Positions 45,651-57,878 of a stretch of DNA of 64,000 nt are shown here, one piece after another. Made by a program: the position numbers and the translations under genes. How positions within the stretch are numbered: the first letter of the stretch is position 1; each line of letters starts with the position of its first letter. The stretch is from Sialis fuliginosa (lineage: Eukaryota > Arthropoda > Insecta > Megaloptera > Sialidae), in the NCBI GenBank assembly GCA_961205875.1, contig OY540814.1, positions 11,080,993 to 11,144,992 on the forward strand, in the 5' to 3' direction. The notes under the pieces are model-generated. The model saw only the letters and a program-made list of their open reading frames with translations. It ran no database searches and was not told where the DNA came from.

Positions 45651-45951
45651 CATAGGTGTCCAACCTTTTGAACCTTCTGGGTCGCACAGCATAAACCCAA
45701 TCTACTAAGGGCCGCAGACCAGAATATGCAAAAATAAAAACTGAAGACCTTTTTTTTGTTGGTCACGCTTATTTCAATTCCTAATTTTAGTGAATAAATA
45801 AGGTTAGGTAACAACAATAAAAATTGAAGACCTTTTTTTTTGTTGCGCCAATTTCAATTCAGGTTTATTATTATAAGATTATTATTTTTTTTAAATTATC
45901 CGATAAGGGCCGCACCAAAGATACTCGCGGGCCGCGGGTTGGACAAGCTTG
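45651..45951. mobile_element. hAT-type MITE with exact 8-bp TSD
   Basis: TGCTAGAG at 45643-45650 and 45952-45959 flank a 301-bp element. CATAGGTGTCCAACCTTTTG at the left mirrors CAAGCTTGTCCAACCCGCGG at the right. GGGCCGCA and GGGCCGC blocks lie just inside both ends. The module AAAAATTGAAGACC with a T run and GTTG occurs twice in tandem inside (about 45729 and 45820). Small frames across it are by-products. Confidence 0.92.
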
Positions 45952-46103
45952 TGCTAGAGAATCACACCAACTACAAAACTTTTTCCACATTTTTTAAAAT
46001 TATTTGGAGAAGATTTGGGGGGTGGGGGTTTCCAAGTCAAAATTCATTCCATTGGGAAAAATTAAAGAACAAAAAAACATTTGATAAAAATGGCACACTG
46101 GTC

Positions 46104-46296
46104 TAAATTGTTATTGTTTGATACTGGAAATCGATAACACTTAAACCGGTTATAAAATTTCATAACTGTATCACATTGGGTTCTCTCAATATTAAATAAA
46201 CACTAATTTTGGGAAGACATTTTTGAAGGCTGTAAATCCCTCATGAAGAATTTTCGGATACATGTTCATATAACGTTTTTTGCACCCTGTATATTA
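46104..46296 (-). mobile_element. Family G fragment (outer arm)
   Basis: TTTGATACTGGAAATCGATA, ATTTCATAACTGTATCACAT, TTGGGTTCTCTCAATATTAA, then ATTTTCGGATACATGTTCAT and the outer end GCACCCTGTAT match the right arm of 62417-63352. Confidence 0.7.
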
Positions 46297-47057
46297 AACG
46301 TTAAAGCTTGTTAAAGTGTATGTTAATTTTATCCATATTTTACGTACTTGTATACACAATAAAACAAACAATTTGAATACCAAGTTTATAAAAGTCTATA
46401 GAAATAAATCTAAAAATCACTCGTGAAAAACAATGCATCTTGTTAAATTATTCAAGCATATAAAAACGAGCTAGCAATACGACTTCAACAGTATCTTACC
46501 TACCTTCTACACCTTTATAGATAACTACCAAAATTTTTTGTGTTACTATGTTAAATCTTCAAGTAACAGTTTTTTTCAGAGTGGCATACACTTAAAGAAT
46601 TTAATAAGCAAAAATGTAGGTTAGTATATATATGTACAATAACAATGTAGACTATAAAGAAATACGTTTATTTTTTTGTAATCCTGTCTGTCTATAATAA
46701 AGCAGTCTGTGAAAAGGTAATTTTTTTCGCTTCTTTGTTTCCAATCCACGAATGCTGAATTCTCATGAATAGGCAGTTCTATTCCCCATCCCCTAAAGTT
46801 GTTGTGAATTGTGAAACGCATTTTTTGATATCGGATAAGAGTTTTTGATAATCATTAAATCTGTAAACTGTACTTAATAGAAATGTAGTAGAGTATATAC
46901 TTCTATTTTGTTAGCATCTAGAATTTTATTTATATTAGGTTTTTGCTTTTTGATTAAAAACGATAAATTGGTACTTGTTTATAATATCATGTTAGGAGTT
47001 AAATTATGTAATTACTAACTGTTACGCACGAATTCGCCCGCATTGGAATTTGTATTT
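46297..47057. other. AT-rich DNA, nothing recognised
   Basis: A 66-codon minus frame at 46621-46821 has no recognisable content. Confidence 0.5.
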
Positions 47058-47440
47058 TTAGAGTTCTGAAGAAACCCTATTAATCTCATTTCCGTCCTTT
47101 TCAGTCAAAGCAAAATATCTTATGAACTGTATAAGCTAGAAACTTGAAACTTTTACTGAACATGTAAAAAATTATACTGGATTACTAAAATCCCATAATT
47201 CTAAACCTCATAACCTCAAAGTTATGTGATTGAGGGGTTAAAGGGCATAGCTGTTTCAAACATATTGATTTTCACTGCTTGAACGCGCATAAGTATCTTT
47301 TTAACTGGGTTATGAGGTTTTAGAGTTTAGGATTATAGACTTTAGAGTTATGGGATTTTAAGGTTACGGGGTTGTGGGGTTGATGGGATATATGATTATG
47401 GGGTTTTGTTTGGGTTTTTATTGAATTTTATTACTTTTTT
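47058..47440 (+). repeat. GGGTTCC-type repeat plus degenerate G/T-rich tract
   Basis: Starts GAGTTCTGAAGAAACCCTAT then TCAGTCAAAGCAAAATATCT. It is followed at 47185-47215 by AAAATCCCATAATTCTAAAC then CTCATAACC, whose reverse complement recurs in a long degenerate series of GGTTATGAGG/TTATGGGATT/ACGGGGTTG units at 47308-47410. Confidence 0.6.
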
Positions 47441-47889
47441 ATTTTTTGAGGTTAGGAAAAAAACCTGACGTGATGGGGTTATTTGGATTTCGGATTCGGT
47501 TTCCACATACTCGATTACATACATTTCGATGTGTCAGATCCCCGCAAACAAAAGTTGTTTTTTTATGGAGCTATGTAATCAAACGTATTATTTTAACACA
47601 AAAAACGTATACAAAACATATAACTTGACACCAACGAAAACTGTACGCATTCATAAATTTTTCTCTTACACATTTACTCATCTCTATCTTATGCATAACT
47701 GAACTAAAATGACTTGTACTCATGCGCTATTCATCCATCTTTCTCTTATACATTTATTTACGTACATATACACATATGCATACTCTCCTTAACGTTTCAT
47801 CGTTAAAATTTATCGAGGTCATTCCAAATCACTAGTTTCGCTAAAGAAATTTCACTTAAAAAAATTGTTCATAATTTGCAAAAGTTAAT

Positions 47890-48214
47890 TACCCGGTATT
47901 ATAAAGAATTTACCTGAGTGCAAATGCATTCCAGGTAACGCTATCTGCTAGGTATTAAATATAAATGATAGCACACTCACAGATGTGGCGAATTAAATCG
48001 TAAATATCATAATCTTGACGCATGCGCGAAAAGTACAATCAGCAGCATAATATAAGTGCTCCCAAGTGTACCTCATAAAACGCATAGCATTTAAATTATT
48101 ATATATTTATTACCACTGCTTTAAAATATCGAGTAATTTCATAACAATTTGACTCCTAGCTGATAGTGTTAGCTGGAAGCAAATTAGTGTGCAAATTTTT
48201 TATAATACCGGACA
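47890..48214 (+). mobile_element. Family B foldback MITE, copy 2
   Basis: TACCCGGTATTATAAAGAAT at the left mirrors GTGCAAATTTTTTATAATAC then CGGACA at the right. The core reads TTGACGCATGCGCGAAAAGT. It aligns with copy 1 (3831-4173) over its whole length. Confidence 0.85.
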
Positions 48215-48276
48215 AATATCAATCAAATAAACAAATACTAGTTGAAGAATGATGGAGATTGTAAGTTCTCCTTGGA

Positions 48277-48294
48277 AAAGTTTGAGAACCACTG
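48277..48294. mobile_element. Solo hAT terminus
   Basis: AAAAGTTTGAGAACCACTG is the complement of the classic CAGTGGTTCTCAAACT end of many hAT elements. No partner end was found nearby, so this is a remnant. Confidence 0.5.
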
Positions 48295-48394
48295 TTCTAC
48301 ACAGACTTAATCCATAAACAATATAACTCACTTCGGTATATATATGTATAATATATATACTTTCAAGAAGCTTTGGGTTAGGTTTTGGTTTAGA

Positions 48395-48418
48395 ACAAAT
48401 TCTTTATAATACCGGGCA
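48395..48418 (-). mobile_element. Solo family B terminus
   Basis: CAAATTCTTTATAATACCGG then GCA is a complete family B end with no matching arm near it. The right flank is TTAG. A similar solo end (opposite orientation) is at 62019-62036. Confidence 0.6.
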
Positions 48419-51400
48419 TTAGGTACTTAAGGAAAGTTCATTTAATCTTCGCCTCCCATCTAATCCGTGCCTGTGTTAAATCATCAATAGGGCCGTGTGG
48501 AACAGAGAGATGTGACGCTGTAATTTATTAAACACTTCCTGTTCGACGTACGTGTCATTGAGCTTCCCTTTACAAACTAATGACATTAAAACTGTATGAA
48601 ACATTGGCGCGTATTCATAACTTCTATATACAACAATGATATAACGACATCGCTTTCTTCGCTCTTGCTACCAGCGTGGTTTAATTCAATTTAATCATAG
48701 ACATTTACGTTTTTATTGTTTATATAAATTGATTGTAATATCGTTTGTGTTTAATCATATTAATTGAACAAGATTCATGATGTATTGTAGAGAAATTCAT
48801 GTTTAACCTTTGTATACCCGCGCCAAATAGAATAACACATGTACCCGCGTACGGTGTCTGGGATTGAAAGTTCTAAAGCCTGTTTTGTATATTATTTTCA
48901 AGACAGCCTAGTAAAATCAATTTTTATTAGTAGTAAATAATGTGTCGAAATAAATAAACCAAAATTATAAAAAATATTTGATTTAACCCTTAACAGGTCA
49001 TTTTTTTATGTTTTTCTAAAAACCTAAGCAATCTGTGCTCTCGCCATTTTAAGTAATCTCATAACATATAGACTCGCGGCGGGTGTCGGACGTTCGGTAC
49101 TTTAACACCTTCAGATAAGAAAATAAATATGTATAATAAATAAATATAAATTATCTTTATATGTCACCATAAATGCATTTTATTTAATTAAATATTATAA
49201 TTTTCTTTATCTAAAATATAATTATCTTTAAAAATATGATTCAGACTTAAAATTTTCCTTAATACAGACTCGACCTAATTCATTTGTATACTATATGGTC
49301 GACTATTAAAATATGTACAACAATTCTGCAATATAACTCCATCATTACGTTTTATTGTGTCTTTATTTCACTTATTGCCTAAACGATTATCGATTATTCG
49401 AAAAATCTCTACAATTCTAATAATTTTTGATAATAACAACATTCTTTTTAAAATAAACTCACTTATACATGGTGGTCCGGTTTGGGATACAGATATTTTA
49501 AGATCTGATTCCTTGGCTCATTGTGAGTAAAAAATTGTACAGGAAGGTGGGGTCTATCTTAAACACCCTCTGAGCTACAGTGTGTTTAAAAACTTTCTTC
49601 AGAGTAGTACTTCCAAACAAAGATTATCTCATAACTTCCAAAGTAACGTAACTAGAGCAACCACAATAAGTCCGTTTCATAGGTAAATAACTAACGTATT
49701 TTTCAGTATTAGCGTTATTGCTAGCCGTGTTTCCAGTTCAGAGTTATTGCTCATCAAAATCAAAAAATATATTTATTTTTTTGAAAATTTGTATGAAAAT
49801 GATATTTTTCTTCAATAGTACCTATAATATGTGGTATTTTTTATCATTATTTTAGTTTGGACCTTGGTCTTACAGTTTTAAAATATCACATATTACAGGT
49901 ACTCTGTATGAACAAAAATAAATAATATATATATGTATGGTTAAATTTGATGAGACATATGTTTATTATCCGATTTTCATAAAAATTGCTTATAGAACAT
50001 GATAAGTATTTTTGAAACCATTTCAGATGGTATTTTTAATCTTTCCATTTTGTCCTTATTAAAACCTAATTTTACTGTACTAATAAAAATAATCTTAAAA
50101 TTAAAATGTCATGTATTTTAATAAAATATTTCTTTTGCTTTATTTATTTTTTGTATGTTATATTAAATATTAATTCTGGTCTAAGAAAACGAGGAAGCCA
50201 GAAAATGTGGGTGTGCTTTGTTATATTTATTTTTTGCAATATTTAATTACGTTATTTTGAATATATCTTTAATAATCTACATAGGTACTACATACATTGA
50301 AAGCAATTTTTGAGATAAAAATATTATTATCATCTTTATATTAAAATAATATCAACACATTATTTATTCATTTGAATCTGTTCTACCTAATAATACAACA
50401 CATAATAATTGAATAAATATTAATAGGTACTCAAAAATTCAATTAATTTTGAAACGGCTTTTCTTTACGACACTTGAAAATATCTGATTGAGTTTTAATT
50501 ATACCAAAAACGTTACAATTACGAAATCTTATTAATTATACGAAAACTTTGCAGCACAATTCATTATTTATACATATTTTGTATCAAGTTTCACAGAATT
50601 CATAACATATAAAGTGTCTAAAACAACAGTTCTATATTGTTTTGATGAGGTAATAAAAGTTCTGAAAAGTTCTTAAATTGTTTACAACTTCTAAACTATT
50701 TCTGGTTTTGACTTTATACTGGTCCGGATGCTGCCACGAGCATACAAATTTCGATATTGATATTTTATAGATTTTATGCTTCATTATTTCTTCAAAAGTC
50801 TCGTGAAAAACTGTCAAATTTTTGTTTATATATTGAAATTACTTCTCGGAATTTCTTGCTCGTAAAATGAAAGTTTACTTTTGCGTACATACTTTTGATA
50901 TATTGATGTTTATGGTAAATATTGCTTATTAAAATTTAAAACAGTGATAGACATATTTTAAAATAAATCTCAACACCGTTGAAAATTTATTCAAGAAATT
51001 TAATATTTTTGATAAAAGTGTTTACAATATATTGGTATATTCACATATTTTTATTGCAAGATATTTTAAATACCTTCGTATATTTATTGATTGTAATTTT
51101 ATTGATTTATGGGATTTATGTAAATATATTTTTTTCAATAACATTTCCAATTAAATAAAAGGTTTAAATAAACATTTGGATATTATTTTTCATCTTAGTG
51201 CACTTTCTTTTTTTTCAATAATTGAAAATAACAATCAAATTATTTTACGTAATTAACTCAATTTAAAATATATACATTCATAATTAAAATATAATAAAAC
51301 AACCAAGTACGATTTAATCGTATTATCGACCAACGTTTCGTCGCACGACTAAATTGACGCAGCTTATACCCATAATATTAATTAATATCGAGAAAATATA

Positions 51401-51429
51401 GCATATTAGCTGTTTCCTACATCGTCCAA
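48419..51429. other. Long unassigned AT-rich stretch
   Basis: 48440-48690 and 48830-48860 are less AT-rich; GGTGTCTGG at 48856 and GGTGTCGGACG at 49083 form a diverged direct pair. 51310-51375 carries the minus-strand relative of the 9332-9475 loop. No protein-like frame was found. Confidence 0.45.
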
Positions 51430-51571
51430 ATGGAATTTTTCGGGACATAAAGTAGCCTATATCCTTTCTCAGAATTCAAGCTAATTCCTTGCCAAATTTA
51501 AACAAGATCGGTTTAGTGGTTTTGTTGTAAAAAGGTAATAAACAGACATACAGAGTTACTGTCGTATTTTT
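51430..51571 (-). repeat. Helitron/SINE-like repeat, minus fragment
   Basis: Reverse of the 4921 family: CGGGACATAAAGTAGCCTAT, TTGCCAAATTTAAACAAGAT, CGGTTTAGTGGTTTTGTTGT and GGTAATAAACAGACATACAG. Confidence 0.55.
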
Positions 51572-51654
51572 ACTTCCATGCTCTGAATGAAATGGAAGTA
51601 TTTTAATACTGTCGAAACCTATTTTACTACCTTCAAAACATAAAAAAAGTTGAT

Positions 51655-51790
51655 TTCCACATGGCGGCTGTGCGTGTGTCTGTATGTCTGGATGTAGAAT
51701 TTTCTTTCGTTCACGATAACTACTGTAATAATGCACCGCTGCACCGGTCTTAATTTATTTTTGGGGAAAATGTTTGTCTAAGTTTAAGGC
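51655..51790 (+). repeat. Dispersed repeat shared with 18115-18245
   Basis: TTCCACATGGCGGCTGTGCG, TGTGTCTGTATGTCTGGATG, TAGAATTTTCTTTCGTTCAC then GGGGAAAATGTTTGTCTAAG. A 86-codon minus frame across it is a by-product. Confidence 0.5.
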
Positions 51791-52740
51791 TTTGAAAATA
51801 TTCGAAATTTTGTAACTTTTATCGTTTAAAAAGTGAACGTTGCGAGTATTATTTCACTATTTTTGATAAGGCTTGGTACATTTGTAGTTCAATTGAACCT
51901 AAGGGACATTTATTATTTGTACATACCTAAACAGCTATTGATGGGGTGAAATCCACCATCAAAATTTGAATTTTAAATACTAATTAATACGTCACTAATT
52001 CATGTTGCCTTGGAAACTAATGCAACTAAATTCAAATTGTTCTACGAATTAGTATTTTGTTTTTGACATTATATGTTTAGGACATTAGAAAACTAATATT
52101 TATAATACAAAAGTGAGTTTTATTTCTGACAAATCTCATTGAAATTTTTCATATATTAAAAATTATTTAGAAAGATATTAAAGAACATGGAAGTCATGTA
52201 TGGATCTCCATTCCGATATTTAATATACGTATGGATGTAGAATCAATATATTTTATTATTAAAAGTGTCCATATAGAACTTATCTACATTGTCTCATTTA
52301 AAGGTACCGCCATTGGTCATTGTACCCATCTACAATGTATAAATATGTATAATATAAATGCCTGTGTATACGTGTGTGATTCAATAACGTAAACTCTTTA
52401 AATCGAAATTACCTCTGGATTCAAGTAAGCTCAGGTACGTACGTTCACATATATCTCTAGACGATAAGTGTCCTATGAATTTTTCAATCTTCCAAACCGA
52501 TTTTCAATTTTCAAAGTTATTTTTAAGTTTTATTATTTATCTCATATGTTATTTGCCATCATCTATCTATTCGTTGGCTTTTTAACTCTTTTTCATGCAA
52601 TAAATGTATGCACCAACTGTCGAAATAAAATAAATCAAAGGCAACGCTATAGTTTCTGCGAATGTATTTTAATGAAGTAGTCCTTACTTGAAAATCCGCC
52701 TAAAATATTTGAGGTCGCGCAAATCAATGTTGATTCAAAT
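51791..52740. other. AT-rich DNA, nothing recognised
   Basis: A 70-codon plus frame at 52468-52680 has a hydrophobic stretch and several Cys but no recognised family; I leave it uncalled. Confidence 0.45.
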
Positions 52741-53380
52741 TCAGACAAAAAAATTAATAGAACCTTTTTAGGGTACTGTCTATATAAATTTTATGCAAAT
52801 TAAGATGAAATTTAGTATACGGTCGAAGACTGATAACACAAAAACATAAATGATAAGATATTTGAAAAAAAAAATTTTTGTACCCTTCCCATAGACTGAA
52901 AAGTATATTTAAAAAAATCACAAATGCAACAAAAAATGTTATACGACTTTTTGATTTTAATCCTTCAGTCACGATATATTTGCGTTCAAAGTCGTTATCA
53001 GAGCGTCCCCCCCTCTATTTTCTTAACTATCGATATAAAAAAATCTGAAAAATTAGAGAATGTAGCTTTTAATTAGTAATTTCAATGAAAATTATAAAGA
53101 ACATTGTCAAAAAAATTTTGGACCCCGTTCCCATAGACTGAAAAGTGTATTCACATTTTTTTGTCACCCAAAAATGTTATATGACCTTTTGATTTCAACC
53201 CTTAATTCACGTATTATTTGCTTTTAAATGTCATTATCACCTCGTTCCCCTCTCTAATTTCTAAACTATCAAATCAAAAAATCTGAAAAAATTCCAGAAT
53301 GTAGTTTTTATTTTATACTTTCAACGAAAATAATATCGAACACTGTAGCAAAAATAGTTAATGAAAAATTTTGAAATAAC
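52741..53380 (+). repeat. Family H, internally repetitive array
   Basis: About two units of roughly 240 bp. Each holds CCCATAGACTGAAAAGT, then an ATGTTATA-GA-TTTTTGATTT block, TCGTTATCA-type sequence with a C run, CTATC-AT-AAAAAATCTGAAAA, and GAACA-TGT-AAAAAAATTTT. The lead-in AAGATGAAATTTAGTATACG is shared with the second locus at 60709. Confidence 0.7.
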
Positions 53381-54263
53381 TCTTTTTTTACAAATCGTGA
53401 ACCCTATCATGTCCAACATGCACAATGCACATGACCGTTTTATTTGTAGATAAATTATTAATTGTGTGTATAACTATTTTTGCTCTAAAGTTGAGATAAA
53501 GCCGATAAATCGGCAAAAAACAGATTTTTGGCCCGTCAATTTTATTCATCAGACAACACTAGATACACATTGAAATCCCCATATAAAATGGACAATGTCG
53601 TTTCAGGTTTAACACATTATTAGGAAAAATAATTTTACTACTCAATTCGAGTTGTTAGTTAAATATCCTATTCTACATTTAAAAGTAAATGACCTTACAA
53701 AAATTAGAAACTGCCTATTTATTTATGTACACATTACATCACATAATTTACACATGATATATCGATCCATAACAATAAATAGGTACATTTAAATTTCCAC
53801 AATTAGATCGTTCATGTAAAGTCTCGTAAGATAAAAGTAATGCGCGTCTGTTTACAATTTAAACTATTAAATGGTAGGCAAACAACAAGTGTTACATATT
53901 CAGATAAATATATTATTGTATCTAATTTACATATTCTATATACGTATTAGACGATGGTGTACATCACTGTAATATATTACACAAAATACTCTGCACATTC
54001 TAATTTAACACGATACCGTTCTGCATAAAATAATAATTGTCTAGAAACTTGGTTGTAAAATATATTTACTGCCGAAATTTAACAAGTCTTGAGTCAACTG
54101 TGCCATATTATAAGTGTTGGGGTGGAAGAAAACTGTCTGCGGCCTTTTAAACGTTCACGTGACTAAAGATTGAGATGGAAATGTATATGAAAATCTAATA
54201 TAAATTAGTTTCAGTAATAAAAAGTAATGTATGTGATCAGTAAATAATATAATAATACTAAAC
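53381..54263. other. AT-rich DNA, nothing recognised
   Basis: Contains a short hairpin GCCGATAAATCGGC (about 53502) and no frames. Confidence 0.5.
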
Positions 54264-55030
54264 TGTATCACAATGAGTTCTGAAGAAATGGAATAAAAAT
54301 TAAAAATGACCTGAAACGAAAATATCAAGTGACATTTTTGAAATAGGAGAACAACTTTTTTTAACGATCACAAAGCTTCTCATATATTCGATATTTATTG
54401 CTTCCAAATTGCTTTGGTATATTCTCCACTTATTCGAAATTATTAATTTTGCTTCCTCGTCAAATCGATGATAAGAGAAGCCTTGTGATCATTTTTTAAA
54501 GAGAATAAAATTCTACTAGAATTTAAGCTAACAATAAGTTTTTCTCCATGTGGCCGTCAGCCTCCCTTACTAAAGCCGGAATTGCTGTTATATACATACA
54601 TTAACAAAATAAGAAACGAACTTTAATAAATATAAATATATATTTCAAACATCAACCAAATTTTTTCCCAAACTTACTTGACATGAATTTAATATTGCAC
54701 TCGAATGATTGTTATAATTTTGGTCTAAACAAACATATTTTAGTTTTTCATGGCAGTTGTGATTATTATTCAATAATGAATGCGGTGTACCTTTATTATG
54801 AGTTGTTTTCTTATCGAAGAAATGAGAAGCTTTGTGATCAGTTTTTAAAGAAAAAAATTGTTCTCTTATTTTAAAATTTTTTTCGTTTCCGGTCAAGACA
54901 AACACATTTTATAATTTTAGACTAAATCTTTTAAATCTAACGAAGAATTTCCGGAAACATGTATTTTTTTTTCTTGAAATATTTTTCTCGATCAACTGTT
55001 CAAGTTTGTTCCACCTGATATGACTCACTT
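54264..55030. mobile_element. Composite of family G and family D pieces
   Basis: Family G right-arm sequence (ACTGTATCACAATGAGTTCT) begins it and the outer G end (CTCGATCAACTGTTCAAGTT then TGTTCCACCTGATATGAC) closes it. Two family D 3' segments face each other: 54305-54415 forward and 54815-54915 reverse (ACAAAGCTTCTCAT against ATGAGAAGCTTTGTGATCA). The stretch 54545-54810 matches 62760-63000 of the full G element, so this is a related but rearranged copy. Confidence 0.6.
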
Positions 55031-55821
55031 TGTTTAAATATTTTGAAATTGCTCAAATTTAAAATAAGGTAATGAAATTAAAACATATTTTATAGGTAAT
55101 ATCATACTTCACAGAACAATGAAATATTGCAGTTTGCAGTACATTAACTACTATACAAAATATCTCTTTCAATTAACGTATTTAGTAGGTACCAATTAAT
55201 AATTTTACTGCAAAAACATAAAGAACAATATATTCATAACAATTCATATAATCCCCGTCTAAGTTACGTACTTTTTAGTATTCCTTGACAGTATTGTTAC
55301 AGTATATTAATAACCTTACAATGAAACTTCTAAAATAAAACCGACTGTATGATGATATTTGAAACCCCGCATATACGATTCAAATATGAAACTCTAATGC
55401 TACTATGGAGGAAATTAATATTCTGAAACTTATAATTTCTTTATGTTGTGCAAAGTCATGGCAATGTGCGACATAGTACATTCCCACTCGCAATTCTTTT
55501 GTAATCCTGTATTGACGTACGGATGATATATTACAATGCAGGTATAGTATGTTTTAACACGTTACTTGCCATTAAATGTGATGCATTAATAAAAAAAATA
55601 TATTAAACATGCGGCATGAAATATTAACTAACTAATGGTTCTAAGTAATAAATTAATTATTAATCTGACAAAAGTACATGCGTATATTTTGACAGAACGT
55701 TATTGTTAATTCTAAAATGGAGTCATTTTTGAAGTGCAACTTCCTTAGCGAGAGTAGTGAATTGGAATGACCTCGACAATTTTCTAATTAAAAAATAACA
55801 TAAATATACAAGAAGTATATT
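55031..55821. other. AT-rich DNA, nothing recognised
   Basis: No frames or mirrored ends. Confidence 0.5.
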
Positions 55822-56366
55822 TTACGGTGTTTTTTTAAATTTATTTTTTCGGTCCCATTGGTTAACTGTCCCAAAATTCCAGACTCGTAGATCAAACCTG
55901 TGAACGGCGCAAACCGAGTCTTTTTCCAATTTGATTAAGATGGGAAAAATTGTTTTTTACTTACGCGTGAATAGCTCATTGAAACATTTTTTATTTTATT
56001 TCTGAAAGTAATATTTTGTAGAAAATTAAGTGCTCAATTCATAAATCTAGTAATTTTAAAGATATGTAAATTTAAAAATTGGTTTTTACTTTTTATGATA
56101 ATGTTTAAACGAACATAACTTTAAAAATACTGTATCTATGAATTGAGCACTTGCGATTTTTTTGTAGGAAATTTAATTCTCTATATGCTGCTGTGAGACT
56201 TAAAAAAAAAATTAACGAGCTATTCACACATAAGTAAACAAGTAATTTTCCCATGTTAATCAAATGGGAAAAAGACTCGGATTGATCTATGAGTCCGCCA
56301 TTTTGAGACAATTAACTTTTTATCCAAAGCTAAAACATAGGCCAATGAGACCGAAAAAAATACCCT
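55822..56366. mobile_element. Family F long-inverted-repeat element
   Basis: Arms of roughly 200-250 bp face each other: TTCGGTCCCATTGG, ACTCGTAGATCAAACC, CCGAGTCTTTTTCCAATTTG, GCGTGAATAGCTC and AAGTGCTCAATTCATA at the left are each mirrored at the right (ending CCAATGAGACCGAAAAAAAT then ACCCTA). Length 545 bp. No transposase frame; a minus 68-codon frame is accidental. Confidence 0.8.
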
Positions 56367-57003
56367 AGTATACCTATTAAACAAAGAAATTACGATAAAA
56401 TGTATTTTTCAAATATAATAAATCAAAAGTACAAAAAACACATAAAAACGAATGAAGATAGAGACATTTGAAATTTTCGTGCACGTCGAACATAAAATTA
56501 ACATATTATTAAAAGCACTATTCATGACACAGCCGAAACGAAATTTAATCTTATACATAAAAGAAAATAACTGTAAATGAAACAATTTTTTAAAGTAATT
56601 TCAGTGCATATTTTATCTAGCATCCTGTTTTTTGTGGTTGTGTTAAATCAATACCTGAATTATTCAATCTTTAAATCACGAAAGTCTCTAACGTAGAGGG
56701 GTATGGGTTAAAGGTCGAATACCATGCCTCCCCATTGATAAATAAATCAATGGCTTTATTATGTAAAAGGTCTTAGTTTAAATTAACATGAAAAAAAATC
56801 TATTGGAAGATTATTATCATCTAAAAAAGGGTCCAGAGGAAAACGCGCATGATTTATATTCGTGCAATTAAATACAGTCCATACGTTCCATACTGTAAAC
56901 TCGTTTGAGCATGGTACCTTCCGTATTGTAAAATCCCCACTTGTTTAAACAAAATTAGAAAAAGTAATTAACAAAATTAATTAATTTATTTGATCTACAT
57001 AAT

Positions 57004-57142
57004 AGATATTCAAATAATATAATAACAATATATAGGTCTCCTAAAAGTCACTACCACTTTAATAAAATAAAATTTATTTTCAAATATATAAATCCATGAC
57101 TTTTGAAACACCTATATATTGTTATTATATTATTTGAAAATC
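57004..57142. repeat. Hairpin with 47-bp imperfect arms
   Basis: 57004-57050 (ATTCAAATAATATAATAACA then ATATATAGGT) pairs with 57096-57142 around a spacer of about 45 nt. The ATTCAAATAATATAATAACA run and ATATATAGGT match almost without error; the distal AAAAGTCA is also paired. It may be a small MITE or a structured transcript; no second copy was seen. Confidence 0.8.
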
Positions 57143-57589
57143 TAAAATACTTATTTAGAACTATTTAAGATATCAGTTAAAATTATATGTATATAATTAT
57201 TTTTTTAATGATGTTTGTTTATAACATTTCCTAATTGTTTAAATAATTAAAATTTTAGGGGGTACCTAACGAATAGTAGTTTTTGTCATTCACACCCTTT
57301 CAATGACAGAGGGTAACAAATCAAAAAACGCGCAGACTCCAGTTATTCCCTAATTTATAAATATTATAATGAGTGTAGAAATTTTATGATACGATAAAAA
57401 TTCAGCCAGAAAAAGATTTTTGAATAAAAAATGAGAAATAATCATACTGTGCCTCATGTCTACGAACAGCTGTCATTTATATCGCGAGAACATTTTATGA
57501 TTGGTCGAAAAACTAGGAGTAGGTGGTAAACAAACTCACAGTATGGAAGTCTACTGTATTGTATTACGTACTTTTGATTATTAAAGAAA

Positions 57590-57878
57590 ATTAATAATAC
57601 AATTTTATAGAATCTTTCTTGTAGAGCATTCAATTTCCTATAATGTACATCTACAATGTTTGTTGTATAATATTCCTTTACAAAGATTTATCTTAATTTT
57701 CTTTAAAAAAACGTCATTAGTTTTTTAAAATTGATATTTACTTTGACATATTGAATGTCATTTTGACGTTTGCATTTTAGGTTTAGATTGAAATCGGAAT
57801 TTATTTAAATTGTTCAATAATTAACTACCTACGGTGAATTTAGCACAAAGAAGCACTGTGCATTTACTTGGCAGATGT
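57590..57878 (-). repeat. Family D repeat, copy 4 (minus, 5' half)
   Basis: Reverse of copy 2: CATCTACAATGTTTGTTGTA, CCTTTACAAAGATTTATCTT, GACATATTGAATGTCATTTT, GACGTTTGCAT, then AAGCACTGTGCATTTACTTG then GCAGAT. The GACGGACAGACA half is missing. Confidence 0.7.

Noticed and set aside
47300..47410. G/T-rich tract as telomeric repeat
   Set aside because: Units vary between 7 and 10 bases and are not TTAGG.
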